A stretch of 64,000 bases of DNA, taken from assembly GCA_026954325.1 (NCBI GenBank), contig JAIXKK010000200.1, positions 105,804-169,803 of the forward strand. Reading direction: 5' to 3'. Made by a program: the position numbers and the translations under genes. Below are positions 17,214 through 25,403 of the stretch, piece after piece. The stretch is from Bryobacterales bacterium (lineage in GTDB: Bacteria; Acidobacteriota; Terriglobia; Bryobacterales; Bryobacteraceae). Every line of letters begins with the position of its first letter. Position 1 is the stretch's first letter. The notes under the pieces are model-generated. The model saw nothing but the letters and a program-made list of their open reading frames with translations, was not told where the DNA came from and made no database searches.

Positions 17214-18323
17214 ATGAACTCAACCCATCTTTCGAACCGCCGCGGATTTCTCACAAAGGGCCCCATGGCTTTGGCGGCCGCCGGGCAGGCCGGCGCGCAA
17301 TCCCGCGTCGAGCCGCGCGCGCCATTTCGCATCGGCTGTCTGAATGTCCACAATTATTCACACTTACTGCCGCTGTGGGCGCCCTTGATGAATCCCCGCA
17401 AGGACAGGAAGGAAACCGCGATGACCGGCATGCGGATCACGCATTGCTGGGAAATCGACCCGGCGAAGTCCGCCGAGTTTGCCGGGATGTACGGCTGCGA
17501 AGCGGTGCGGAACTTCGACGACATGCTCGGCAAAGTCGATGGGATCATCTCCGGCGGGTATTTCGAGCACCCCTGGAACCACCGGCTACACCAGCCCTAT
17601 CTCGAAGCCGGCCTTCCCAACCTCATCAACCGGCCGTTTTCCAATTCGCTCGCCAAAGCCCGCAAGATGATCGACACCGCGCGGAAGCATGGGGCCGCCA
17701 TCCTGTGCCCTTCCGCCTACGAGTACACCGAAGCCGCCGCGCAGGCCAAAGCGTGGGTGGCCGGGAAAAAGATACTTTGCTACAACGCCACAAATTCTTT
17801 TGACGAATACCCCACCCACGGCATTCACGGCATGTACATGATCCACCGCGCGATTGTCCAGGAAGGCAATCCCATCGTTTCGGTTACTTACCAGGCAAAG
17901 AACTGGTACACGCCGCCGGGGGTGATGACCTTCGAGCACGCGGGCAGTGACGGGAGCGCGTTCCTCGGCACGCTGCACCAGATTGCCGGCTCATGGGGCA
18001 CTCTGCAGATCCACACGAAGGAAGCATACGGCGGGAAAGCGTTCGACATCCAGGGCGGCACCGGATTTCCGTTCCAGATCACCGAAGCCTGGGCCCCAAC
18101 CATCTGGGCATACCAGCGAATGGCGCTCTATCACGAGATGCCCGAAAGCTTCGAGTCGATCCTCGAAAAGACACGCGTCTTCCTGGCGGGGTGGATGTCG
18201 GTGTTGAACGGAGGCAAGACCGTGCGCCCCGAAGAAGTCCCCGAGGATTGGGAGGCGCCTGTGGAACTGCCCTCGCGGTCCGGTGACCCCTACGTGGGTA
18301 TGTTCAAAAAACTGTTCGGATAA
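17214..18323 (+). CDS. Gfo/Idh/MocA-like oxidoreductase with Tat-like leader
   Basis: A 369-residue protein. The ATG at 17214 begins a twin-arginine-like leader (SNRRGFLTKGPMALAAAGQAGA). The body resembles the Gfo/Idh/MocA group: a Rossmann-type half in which CWEIDPAKSAEFAGMYG and FDDMLGKVDGII take the place of the usual second strand and D-x-V motif, then a C-terminal sheet (GTLQIHTKEAYGGKAFDIQG). The classical GxGxxG is not obvious at the start (RIGCLNVHNYSH), so NAD binding may be weak or lost. It is followed 16 bases later by a cytochrome c-PQQ dehydrogenase; both suggest periplasmic sugar or polyol metabolism. Confidence 0.75.
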   Translation: MNSTHLSNRRGFLTKGPMALAAAGQAGAQSRVEPRAPFRIGCLNVHNYSHLLPLWAPLMNPRKDRKETAMTGMRITHCWEIDPAKSAEFAGMYGCEAVRNFDDMLGKVDGIISGGYFEHPWNHRLHQPYLEAGLPNLINRPFSNSLAKARKMIDTARKHGAAILCPSAYEYTEAAAQAKAWVAGKKILCYNATNSFDEYPTHGIHGMYMIHRAIVQEGNPIVSVTYQAKNWYTPPGVMTFEHAGSDGSAFLGTLHQIAGSWGTLQIHTKEAYGGKAFDIQGGTGFPFQITEAWAPTIWAYQRMALYHEMPESFESILEKTRVFLAGWMSVLNGGKTVRPEEVPEDWEAPVELPSRSGDPYVGMFKKLFG

Positions 18324-18339
18324 GGAGCCTGCCGTCCGC

Positions 18340-20436
18340 ATGCGACTTCTTGTTCTCGCCTGCCTCACAACTCCGGCCATCCTCGCGCAGACCTTTACCG
18401 TGGCGCAAGCGCTCGCGGGACGCGAGGCCTACCTCGGCAACTGCGCAAGCTGCCATCTCCCAAACCTGAGCGGCCGCAACGAAGCGCACCCGCTCGCGGG
18501 CGGGAACTTCATGAACGTCTGGCGCGGCCGCACAGCCACCCAACTCGCCCGCTACATGCAACAGACGATGCCGCCGGGAAACGCCGGCGGGCTGGGCGAG
18601 GAAACCTACGTCGCCATCGCGGCGTTCATCCTCGAAGCCAACGGCGCGCCGGCCGGCGCTGAACCGCTTGCCAGCAACAGCCGCCTGCGCATCGGCGATG
18701 TCGCGAACGGCCGGATGCCCGCGGCCTTGTTGGCGGCTCTCAACGATCCCGCCTCCGATCAGGCCGGGCTCTCCACCCGCGCGCGTCCGAAAGGCCACAC
18801 GGTGCGAGGCGCCGTGAAGAACTTCCGTCCGGTAACCGGCGCCATGCTCCGCAATCCCGATCCGGCGGACTGGCTGATGATTCGCGGCAACTACCAGGCC
18901 TGGAGCTACAGTCCGCTCTCGCAAATCACCATCGGGAACGTGAAAAACCTTCGCCTGAAATGGGTGTGGGCAATGAACGATGGCGGGGCAAACCAGCCCA
19001 CTCCCATCGTCCATGACGGCATCATCTATCTTTCCAATACCAGCCACACCATGCAGGCTCTCGACGGCCGCACCGGCGATCTGATCTGGGAAAACAATAT
19101 CGGGCCGGAATCGGCGCGCGCGTATGGGGCCACGCGCGGCATCTCCATTTGGGGCGATAAGGTTTATCTCTCGGGCACGGACGCGAAGCTCCACGCGCTC
19201 GAGGCACGGACGGGCCGCATTGTCTGGACAAGCGAAGTGGCGCCGGCCAAGCGCGGCTTCAGCAGCACCTCCGGCACCATCGCCATCAACGGCAAGATTC
19301 TTCAGGGTCTCACCGGCTGCGGGTCGTACAAAGAGGAACGGTGCTACATCAGCGCCTGGGACGCGCAAACCGGGGCGCTCGCGTGGAAGTTCAATACCAT
19401 TGCTCACGACGGCGAACCGGGCGGCGACACGTGGGGTTCTCTGGGCAATCTCTTTCGCGCGGGCGGCGACACCTGGATCGCCGGCAGCTTCGATCCGGAA
19501 TTGAACCGCACCTACTGGGGAGTTTCGCAAGCCAAGCCCTGGATGCGTGTCAGCCGCGGCTCGAAGATCGGCGACAAAGGGCTTTATACGAACTGCACGC
19601 TGGCGATCAATGCCGACACGGGCAAGCTCGATTGGTACTTCCAGCACGTGCCCCAGGAGACCTTCGATCTGGACGAGGTCTTCGAGCGCGTACTGGTGGA
19701 TGTGGACGGTCGCAAACTGGTGTTCTCCATCGGCAAGGCGGGCATCCTGTGGAAGTTGGACCGGGTCACCGGCCAGTATCTCGACCTGGTGGAGACGGTC
19801 TATCAAAATGCGTTCTCTGATGTGGACCGCAAGACCGGCAAGCTGACCTATCGCGCCGACGTGCTGGAACAGAAATTCGGAGAATGGCTATTCGTCTGCC
19901 CCAGCACTCAAGGCGGACACAACTGGCAGCCGATGAGCTACCACCCGCCGAGCGGGCAACTCATTCTTCCTCTCAGCCAGAGTTGCATGGAAATGTCGGC
20001 GCGCGAGGTGGAAATGAAAGCCGGGTCCGGAGGCGGCGCCGGCAACCGGCACTTCCTCGAGATGCCCGGCAAGAAGGGTATGATCGGGAAACTCGCGGCG
20101 TACGATGTTCGCACCATGAAAGAGAAGTGGGCCGTGGAGCAGCGCGCCCCGTTTCTCACCGGTGTGCTCTCCACCGCGGGCGGCGTGGCTTTCGTGGGCG
20201 ACCTCGACCGCTACTTCAAGGCATTCGACGTGAAGACCGGCGCGCTGCTGTGGCAAACGCGGCTCGGCACGTCCGTCCAGGGCCACCCGGTTTCGTTTTC
20301 CATCGGCGGCAGGCAGTACATCGCCGTGACGGCGGGGTTGGGCGGAGGCAGCCCCCGCGACGTGCCGCACGTGATTGCGCCGGAGATCCATTTCCCGGGC
20401 AACGGCAACGCGCTCTATGTGTTCGAACTGCCGTAG
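18340..20436 (+). CDS. PQQ-type dehydrogenase with N-terminal cytochrome c domain
   Basis: A 698-residue periplasmic protein. The ATG at 18340 follows AAGGAG and begins a signal peptide (MRLLVLACLTTPAILAQ). A haem c site CASCH is at residues 35-39, with a methionine-bearing TMPPGN as likely axial ligand region. From about residue 180 on, the protein is a PQQ-type eight-bladed propeller, with WSYSPLSQITIGNVKNLRLKW and repeated strands such as QALDGRTGDLIWE. Such enzymes oxidise alcohols or sugars and pass electrons to the attached cytochrome. The last 333 bases of the gene, through its stop codon, are exactly duplicated at 24088-24420. Substrate unknown. Confidence 0.88.
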   Translation: MRLLVLACLTTPAILAQTFTVAQALAGREAYLGNCASCHLPNLSGRNEAHPLAGGNFMNVWRGRTATQLARYMQQTMPPGNAGGLGEETYVAIAAFILEANGAPAGAEPLASNSRLRIGDVANGRMPAALLAALNDPASDQAGLSTRARPKGHTVRGAVKNFRPVTGAMLRNPDPADWLMIRGNYQAWSYSPLSQITIGNVKNLRLKWVWAMNDGGANQPTPIVHDGIIYLSNTSHTMQALDGRTGDLIWENNIGPESARAYGATRGISIWGDKVYLSGTDAKLHALEARTGRIVWTSEVAPAKRGFSSTSGTIAINGKILQGLTGCGSYKEERCYISAWDAQTGALAWKFNTIAHDGEPGGDTWGSLGNLFRAGGDTWIAGSFDPELNRTYWGVSQAKPWMRVSRGSKIGDKGLYTNCTLAINADTGKLDWYFQHVPQETFDLDEVFERVLVDVDGRKLVFSIGKAGILWKLDRVTGQYLDLVETVYQNAFSDVDRKTGKLTYRADVLEQKFGEWLFVCPSTQGGHNWQPMSYHPPSGQLILPLSQSCMEMSAREVEMKAGSGGGAGNRHFLEMPGKKGMIGKLAAYDVRTMKEKWAVEQRAPFLTGVLSTAGGVAFVGDLDRYFKAFDVKTGALLWQTRLGTSVQGHPVSFSIGGRQYIAVTAGLGGGSPRDVPHVIAPEIHFPGNGNALYVFELP

Positions 20437-20437
20437 C
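20105..20437. repeat. 333-bp direct repeat, copy 1 (3' end of the PQQ dehydrogenase gene)
   Basis: This copy is in place as the last 110 codons and stop of the dehydrogenase gene. It is identical, base for base as far as I can read, to 24088-24420. Homology stops sharply at both ends. A TonB-receptor gene lies between the copies, with a repeat period of 3983 bases. Confidence 0.92.
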
Positions 20438-20490
20438 TACAATGCGGCGACTCACTGGGCCATTCAGCCCGCCGGGACCGGAACGAAATG

Positions 20491-23400
20491 TCAGAACGTG
20501 AAGCGCAGCGAACCCTGCATCACACGAGGCGCGCGTGTGGAATTGACCTGGCCGAATAGCGCATTGACCTGCGAGCCGGTAGCCAGATCGAACCGCGCCG
20601 ACGTGTTGATGCCGGAATACTGGGTGTGGTTAAAGGCGTTGTAGGCTTCCCAGCGAAGCTGGAAATAGCGCGCTTCGTTCTTGAGCGGGAAGCGCTTGAC
20701 GAGGGACAAATCTGTGTTGTTGACGCCGGGATTGCGGACGCTGGTCCTGGACGCGTTGCCCGGATCGTTCCGGCCGGGAACCGCAAAGGCGCCCGGGTTG
20801 AACCATGAGAAGAAAGTATGGCCGCCTTTGAAGGGATCGCCGACGACGTTGACGCGCTGGCCGTCGCCCCCTCCCGTGAGGTCAGTGCCCTGGACAGTGC
20901 TGAGTCCGATGGCCGCGGGTGTGCCGGTAACCCATTGGGCAATGCCGCTCAGCATCCAGTCATCGAGGACCCACTTGGTGAACGAGTTGTTGTTGAGGCG
21001 GGTGCTGGCGCGGGGCAGGTTGTAAGTGAAGTTGACCACTGCGTTATGCCGCTGGTCGGTGGTGTCGTAGCCGTACGCCCAGGTGCGCAGCGGGCGGTAG
21101 ACCGGGATGCCCGTGTAGTCGAGAAACTTCGAGAGCGTGTAGGTGAAGCCGAACTGGAGTCCGCTGGCGAAGCGGCGGTTCACCGTGAGCAGGAAGGCGT
21201 GGTAGTTCGAAGTGTATGCGTTGTCGGTCCAGGAAATATTGTTGTATCCGGGGAACGGGCGGAAGAAGTTGTCGGTGAGCCCGGCGTACTGCGGCAGGAA
21301 GTGGGTGCCGTAAGGCACGGTGTTGATTTGGACGGCCTGCGGGATGTGTTGGCCGAGGACGGTGAGATAAGAGGCATCGACGAGGATGGAGTGGCCGGCA
21401 TCCTGCTGTACCCCGAACGTGATGTTGTAATTGTTCGGAGTCTTGTTGTTCAGATTGAAGCCCTGCGTATTGCTGGGCGAAAGTGTCCCGCTGGTCTGCA
21501 GGAAGGTGCGCATGTCGCCGTAGTAGGTGATGGGAGTGAAGACCGCGGGAGGGTTGTTGACCATCTGTCCCGCTTTGCTCAAGCGGGCGTTGTAGAGGAG
21601 TGCCGCGCCGCCGCGGATCGCTGTCTTGCCGTTGCCGAAAACGTCGTAGGCGAAACCGAGTCGAGGTCCCCATAGAACGCCTGGATTGTTGACGAAGCCG
21701 ACGGGCACGCTCTTGTCGCCTGAGGTTGCGCCGCCCGGAGCCGGATTGCCGGAATTGGGCACAAACAAGCCCACATAAGCCGCGGGAAGAAGATCGCCGC
21801 TGAGCGGGTTCTGCGCGAAGCGCGTGCCGTTCTGCGTCACCGAGGTATACAGCGTGGGCGCCTGCGATCTGTCATACAACTCGCGGACGAAGACAGATTG
21901 CTGGCCATTGTAACGAGGATACATCGGGGTGGCGTAGGTCCAGCGAACGCCGTAGTCGATGTTCAGCCGCCGATTCACCTTCCAACTGTCCTGGGCGAAC
22001 CATTCCGATAGCGTCTGCCGCATGTTTGAGCCGTAGCGGCCGTTCGATTCGGTGTAGCTGTTGAAGACTCCGAGGGCGGCGTTGGAGAAGGCGTAATTGG
22101 TATCGAGCGGATTGAGAACGTTCTTGGCGAAATCAAAGGTTCCGGAAAACACGCTTTGTTCGCCTTCGTATTCGCGCATCCGCATGATGTCCCAGCCGAT
22201 CTTGATGTTATGCGCCTGTTTGGTAATGGACAGGTTGACATTGGTGTTGAAGGTGAAGTCGGTGCCTCCGGTGAGCAGCCGGTTGTCGTAGCTCACGTTG
22301 GGAGGACTGGGGACGCCTCCGAAGGAGAAGCGGGGAATGAAGCCGTTGGCGTTGGACTGCGGATACCACTGGCCGAGGTTGTAGCCGATCGCGGAGCGGA
22401 GAACTTTCTTGATCTCGTCCGGACCTCCGTAGGGATACCAGGCTTCGTGATTGTGACGCAGGCCGGCGTTGACCTCCATCACGATGGAGGAGGTGAAGAT
22501 GTGCGTAGCTCCCACGCCGAGCCCGGATTCGGTGAAGCAATAGCACTGGCCGAAGAAGCCGACAGGAGTGGCTCCGGCGGCGACGGCGTAGCCTTCCTGC
22601 TGCGCGGTCCAGGTCTTGCCGCGCACGTAGAACCGGTCCTTGGGCGTGGGGACATAGTCGATCTTGAAGAGCTGGCTGCGCTTGGGGTCCTTCTGCACCT
22701 CCTGGATCTGGTAGTTATAGTTGCCGCCGGTGATGGCGCGGTTGACGAAATTGGGTTGCGGCAGCACGTTCAGCAAGGCGAGGCCGTTGGGGTTTTGCCG
22801 CGATTTGGGAATCACGTTGCCGGGAAAAGGGCTGTGTGTGATGGGGTCGGTAATGGGGATGACGCGGCCGTTCAGGTCGAGTGTCTGCGAGAAGTCGCCC
22901 TGGCGCTCCTGGGCCGTGGGCATGGTGTACTGATTGAGCGCTCCGGGGATGGAGATCTGCCACTGTTCGAGGTTGTAAAAGCCGAACAGCTTGCTGCGAT
23001 CCTGGTTCCACTTGCCGGGAATGTAGATGGGTCCGCCGAGCGTTGCGCCGAAGGTGTTGTAGCGGTAGCGGGGACGCCGGACGCTGTTCCGGTTATTGAA
23101 AAAATCGTTGGCGTTGAGAGCTTCATTGCGGACGAAGTAGTAGCCGCCGCCATGAAAATCCTTGCCGCCCGACTTGGTAACCACCTGGACCACGGCACCG
23201 CCATTTCCGGCGTATTCGGCCTGGTAGCTGTTCAGAATAACTTTGACTTCGCCGATGGCGTCCAGCGTGGTGACGCTCGAGAATACGCTGGGCGTGCCCA
23301 TATCGTTGCTGACCACGCCGTCGACAGCGAGAATGTTGGTGCCGGAGGAGGCGCCCCCGATGTTGGGCGTGCCCGTTCCGTAGGAGCCGCCTACGGAATC

Positions 23401-23919
23401 CTGGTCAGCCTGGTATTGCACGCCGGGAATGGTTCTCAGCATCGAGACCACGTCGCGGCCGCGCGCAGTGAGATTTTCGAGTTGGGAATTGGTGAGCGTT
23501 GCGGAATGTTCTGAGCTGTCGGTTTGTACCTGCGCCGCCGTCGCGGTGACACTTACCGTCTCGGTGACTTCGCCAATCTGTAAGACGACATCGCCCAGCG
23601 CGACGCGCTCATTGGCGCTGACTACGACGCCGCTCTGCTCGTACGCCTTAAAGCCGGCGTGGCTGACCTTCAAGGTGTAGGTGCCAGGCTGGACGGCGCT
23701 GAAATTGAAGGATCCGGTATCGTTGGCGACGGCGGTCCTGAGCTCGCCGGTCTTCGCGCTGATGATGGTGACGGTGACGCCGGCTACAACTTGCGCCGAC
23801 GGATCCATCACGGTGCCGGTGATGGTGCCGGTGACGGACATCTGCGCGGAGGCCAGGGAACAGCCGAAGGCTGCGGCCAGGAATATGGAGATGACGGGCT
23901 TTGGTTTGAAAGACAACAT
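20491..23919 (-). CDS. TonB-dependent receptor, Oar-like, with carboxypeptidase-regulatory domain
   Basis: A 1142-residue outer-membrane protein. A signal peptide (residues 1-26, ending SLASAQ) is followed by a carboxypeptidase-regulatory-like domain (about 28-115: GTVMDPSAQVVAGVTVTI and GTYTLKVSHAGFKAYEQSG), a plug domain (about 125-260, with ENLTARGRDVVSMLRTIPGV and a DGVVSNDMG segment), and a long beta-barrel ending in an aromatic residue (LRFTF). This architecture is abundant in Acidobacteriota and is thought to import oligosaccharides or peptides with TonB energy. It lies alone, antisense to its surroundings, between two 333-bp identical repeats of the neighbouring dehydrogenase gene, so it probably arrived as an insertion. 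Confidence 0.93.
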   Translation of the reverse strand: MLSFKPKPVISIFLAAAFGCSLASAQMSVTGTITGTVMDPSAQVVAGVTVTIISAKTGELRTAVANDTGSFNFSAVQPGTYTLKVSHAGFKAYEQSGVVVSANERVALGDVVLQIGEVTETVSVTATAAQVQTDSSEHSATLTNSQLENLTARGRDVVSMLRTIPGVQYQADQDSVGGSYGTGTPNIGGASSGTNILAVDGVVSNDMGTPSVFSSVTTLDAIGEVKVILNSYQAEYAGNGGAVVQVVTKSGGKDFHGGGYYFVRNEALNANDFFNNRNSVRRPRYRYNTFGATLGGPIYIPGKWNQDRSKLFGFYNLEQWQISIPGALNQYTMPTAQERQGDFSQTLDLNGRVIPITDPITHSPFPGNVIPKSRQNPNGLALLNVLPQPNFVNRAITGGNYNYQIQEVQKDPKRSQLFKIDYVPTPKDRFYVRGKTWTAQQEGYAVAAGATPVGFFGQCYCFTESGLGVGATHIFTSSIVMEVNAGLRHNHEAWYPYGGPDEIKKVLRSAIGYNLGQWYPQSNANGFIPRFSFGGVPSPPNVSYDNRLLTGGTDFTFNTNVNLSITKQAHNIKIGWDIMRMREYEGEQSVFSGTFDFAKNVLNPLDTNYAFSNAALGVFNSYTESNGRYGSNMRQTLSEWFAQDSWKVNRRLNIDYGVRWTYATPMYPRYNGQQSVFVRELYDRSQAPTLYTSVTQNGTRFAQNPLSGDLLPAAYVGLFVPNSGNPAPGGATSGDKSVPVGFVNNPGVLWGPRLGFAYDVFGNGKTAIRGGAALLYNARLSKAGQMVNNPPAVFTPITYYGDMRTFLQTSGTLSPSNTQGFNLNNKTPNNYNITFGVQQDAGHSILVDASYLTVLGQHIPQAVQINTVPYGTHFLPQYAGLTDNFFRPFPGYNNISWTDNAYTSNYHAFLLTVNRRFASGLQFGFTYTLSKFLDYTGIPVYRPLRTWAYGYDTTDQRHNAVVNFTYNLPRASTRLNNNSFTKWVLDDWMLSGIAQWVTGTPAAIGLSTVQGTDLTGGGDGQRVNVVGDPFKGGHTFFSWFNPGAFAVPGRNDPGNASRTSVRNPGVNNTDLSLVKRFPLKNEARYFQLRWEAYNAFNHTQYSGINTSARFDLATGSQVNALFGQVNSTRAPRVMQGSLRFTF

Positions 23920-24087
23920 GACAATTCTCGTGAAGGTCGGCGATTTACTCCATTAGGATGATTTAAGCGATTATACATAATCTATCGCCGCGTGCGCGAT
24001 GCCCAATCTCAAGCCTGGGAGCGGGTCCGCTCGCCGTATTCCCGCCCCATCGCCAGTCCGTTTCTTACCGCACGATCCCGGTTCGAA

Positions 24088-24420
24088 ATGTTCGCACCAT
24101 GAAAGAGAAGTGGGCCGTGGAGCAGCGCGCCCCGTTTCTCACCGGTGTGCTCTCCACCGCGGGCGGCGTGGCTTTCGTGGGCGACCTCGACCGCTACTTC
24201 AAGGCATTCGACGTGAAGACCGGCGCGCTGCTGTGGCAAACGCGGCTCGGCACGTCCGTCCAGGGCCACCCGGTTTCGTTTTCCATCGGCGGCAGGCAGT
24301 ACATCGCCGTGACGGCGGGGTTGGGCGGAGGCAGCCCCCGCGACGTGCCGCACGTGATTGCGCCGGAGATCCATTTCCCGGGCAACGGCAACGCGCTCTA
24401 TGTGTTCGAACTGCCGTAGC
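24088..24420 (+). pseudogene. Duplicated 3' fragment of the PQQ dehydrogenase gene (333-bp repeat, copy 2)
   Basis: This stretch repeats the last 333 bases of the 18340-20436 gene including the stop codon. An in-frame ATG at 24099 could in principle give a 106-residue C-terminal propeller fragment, but there is no ribosome binding site or signal peptide, so I regard it as a non-functional remnant. Three bases after the repeat ends comes the stop codon of the convergent isomerase gene, so this copy sits where the dehydrogenase 3' end would have been before the insertion. Confidence 0.85.
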
Positions 24421-24422
24421 CG

Positions 24423-25298
24423 CTACTTCAATGTCTTCAAATAGGCGACGCTCTGAACGGTGAGATCCCAATTCTGCTCGACAAAGTAGTTCTTGACGCC
24501 GCCTCTCTTGGCGGCGGCGAAAATTTTCGGCCAATCGAGAGAATCCTTGCCGGCGGGCACGCCGGGAGGCCGCCCCGCGCCTGTCGCCGCACTGGTGTCC
24601 ACCCCCTGCAAATGCATGGAGAGGAACCGCCCCGGGTATTTCTTGAAATACATGACAGGATCCCCGACGGCGGCCATGGCCGACATCTGAAACTGCATCT
24701 TCACTAACTTCGGATCAAGCAACTCGAGAAGCACAACGTACGTCAATCGATTGTCCACCTTCGACATCTCGAAGCGCTCATCATGGAGGAACTGCTGGAT
24801 GCCGGCTTTCGCCGTGGTTTCCGCGATCCGGTTGTACTCATCCGCCGCGCGCTTGACCACGTCCATGGTAGTGACGCCGTTTTCCACATGCCCGCTCAGG
24901 GTTGCCGTTCCCATCTGCGTCATCCCGATTCCCCGGGCCCATTCAATCGCCTGCTCCTGATTCGTGCGCAGTTCCCTCATCGTGAAGTGCGCGCTGGGGC
25001 ATTTCAACCCGTGGTCCCCGATGATCTTCCGCGTCTGCTTCGCATCCGACAGGCTCGCGAACTCGGCATATCCGGGCGAACAGAGTTCTATCATCCCGAC
25101 GCCAAGATCGGAGAGGCTCTTGCACAAGCCGGCGAAGTCACCGTCCTTGATGCGCTGGCGGTGCGGATACGTTTGACTTCCGATGGGGATTCCCAATGGA
25201 TTGGCGGACAGACCGCGGGAGGATGCCTGGAACGTGGCAGCCAGGGCGGCATTCGCCGCGGTTGCCCTGAATAAGGACCTTCTGGTGATGGTGGACAC
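24423..25298 (-). CDS. Sugar phosphate isomerase/epimerase-like TIM-barrel protein
   Basis: A 291-residue protein of the xylose isomerase-like TIM-barrel family. I choose GTG at 25298, preceded by AGGAGG, which begins a Tat-like leader (STITRRSLFRATAANAALAATF). Visible barrel motifs are GIPIGSQTYPHR, GVGMIELCSP, AHFTMREL, and the late strands SMHLQGVDT and YFVEQNWDL, which carry the usual metal-binding acidic and histidine residues. Family members isomerise or dehydrate keto-sugars, often after oxidation by a Gfo/Idh/MocA enzyme; a member of that group lies upstream at 17.2 kb. An exported form suits the periplasmic dehydrogenase next door. Confidence 0.8.
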   Translation of the reverse strand: MSTITRRSLFRATAANAALAATFQASSRGLSANPLGIPIGSQTYPHRQRIKDGDFAGLCKSLSDLGVGMIELCSPGYAEFASLSDAKQTRKIIGDHGLKCPSAHFTMRELRTNQEQAIEWARGIGMTQMGTATLSGHVENGVTTMDVVKRAADEYNRIAETTAKAGIQQFLHDERFEMSKVDNRLTYVVLLELLDPKLVKMQFQMSAMAAVGDPVMYFKKYPGRFLSMHLQGVDTSAATGAGRPPGVPAGKDSLDWPKIFAAAKRGGVKNYFVEQNWDLTVQSVAYLKTLK

Positions 25299-25403
25299 TG
25301 TGCCTCCTGGGGCTGAAGCCAAAGTATATCCGGTTCCGGGCCCGCCTTGTCGCTTCCGCATGGTCCACCCGGCCGGCAAATCGAGAATTCTCTCCGGTGT
25401 TAT

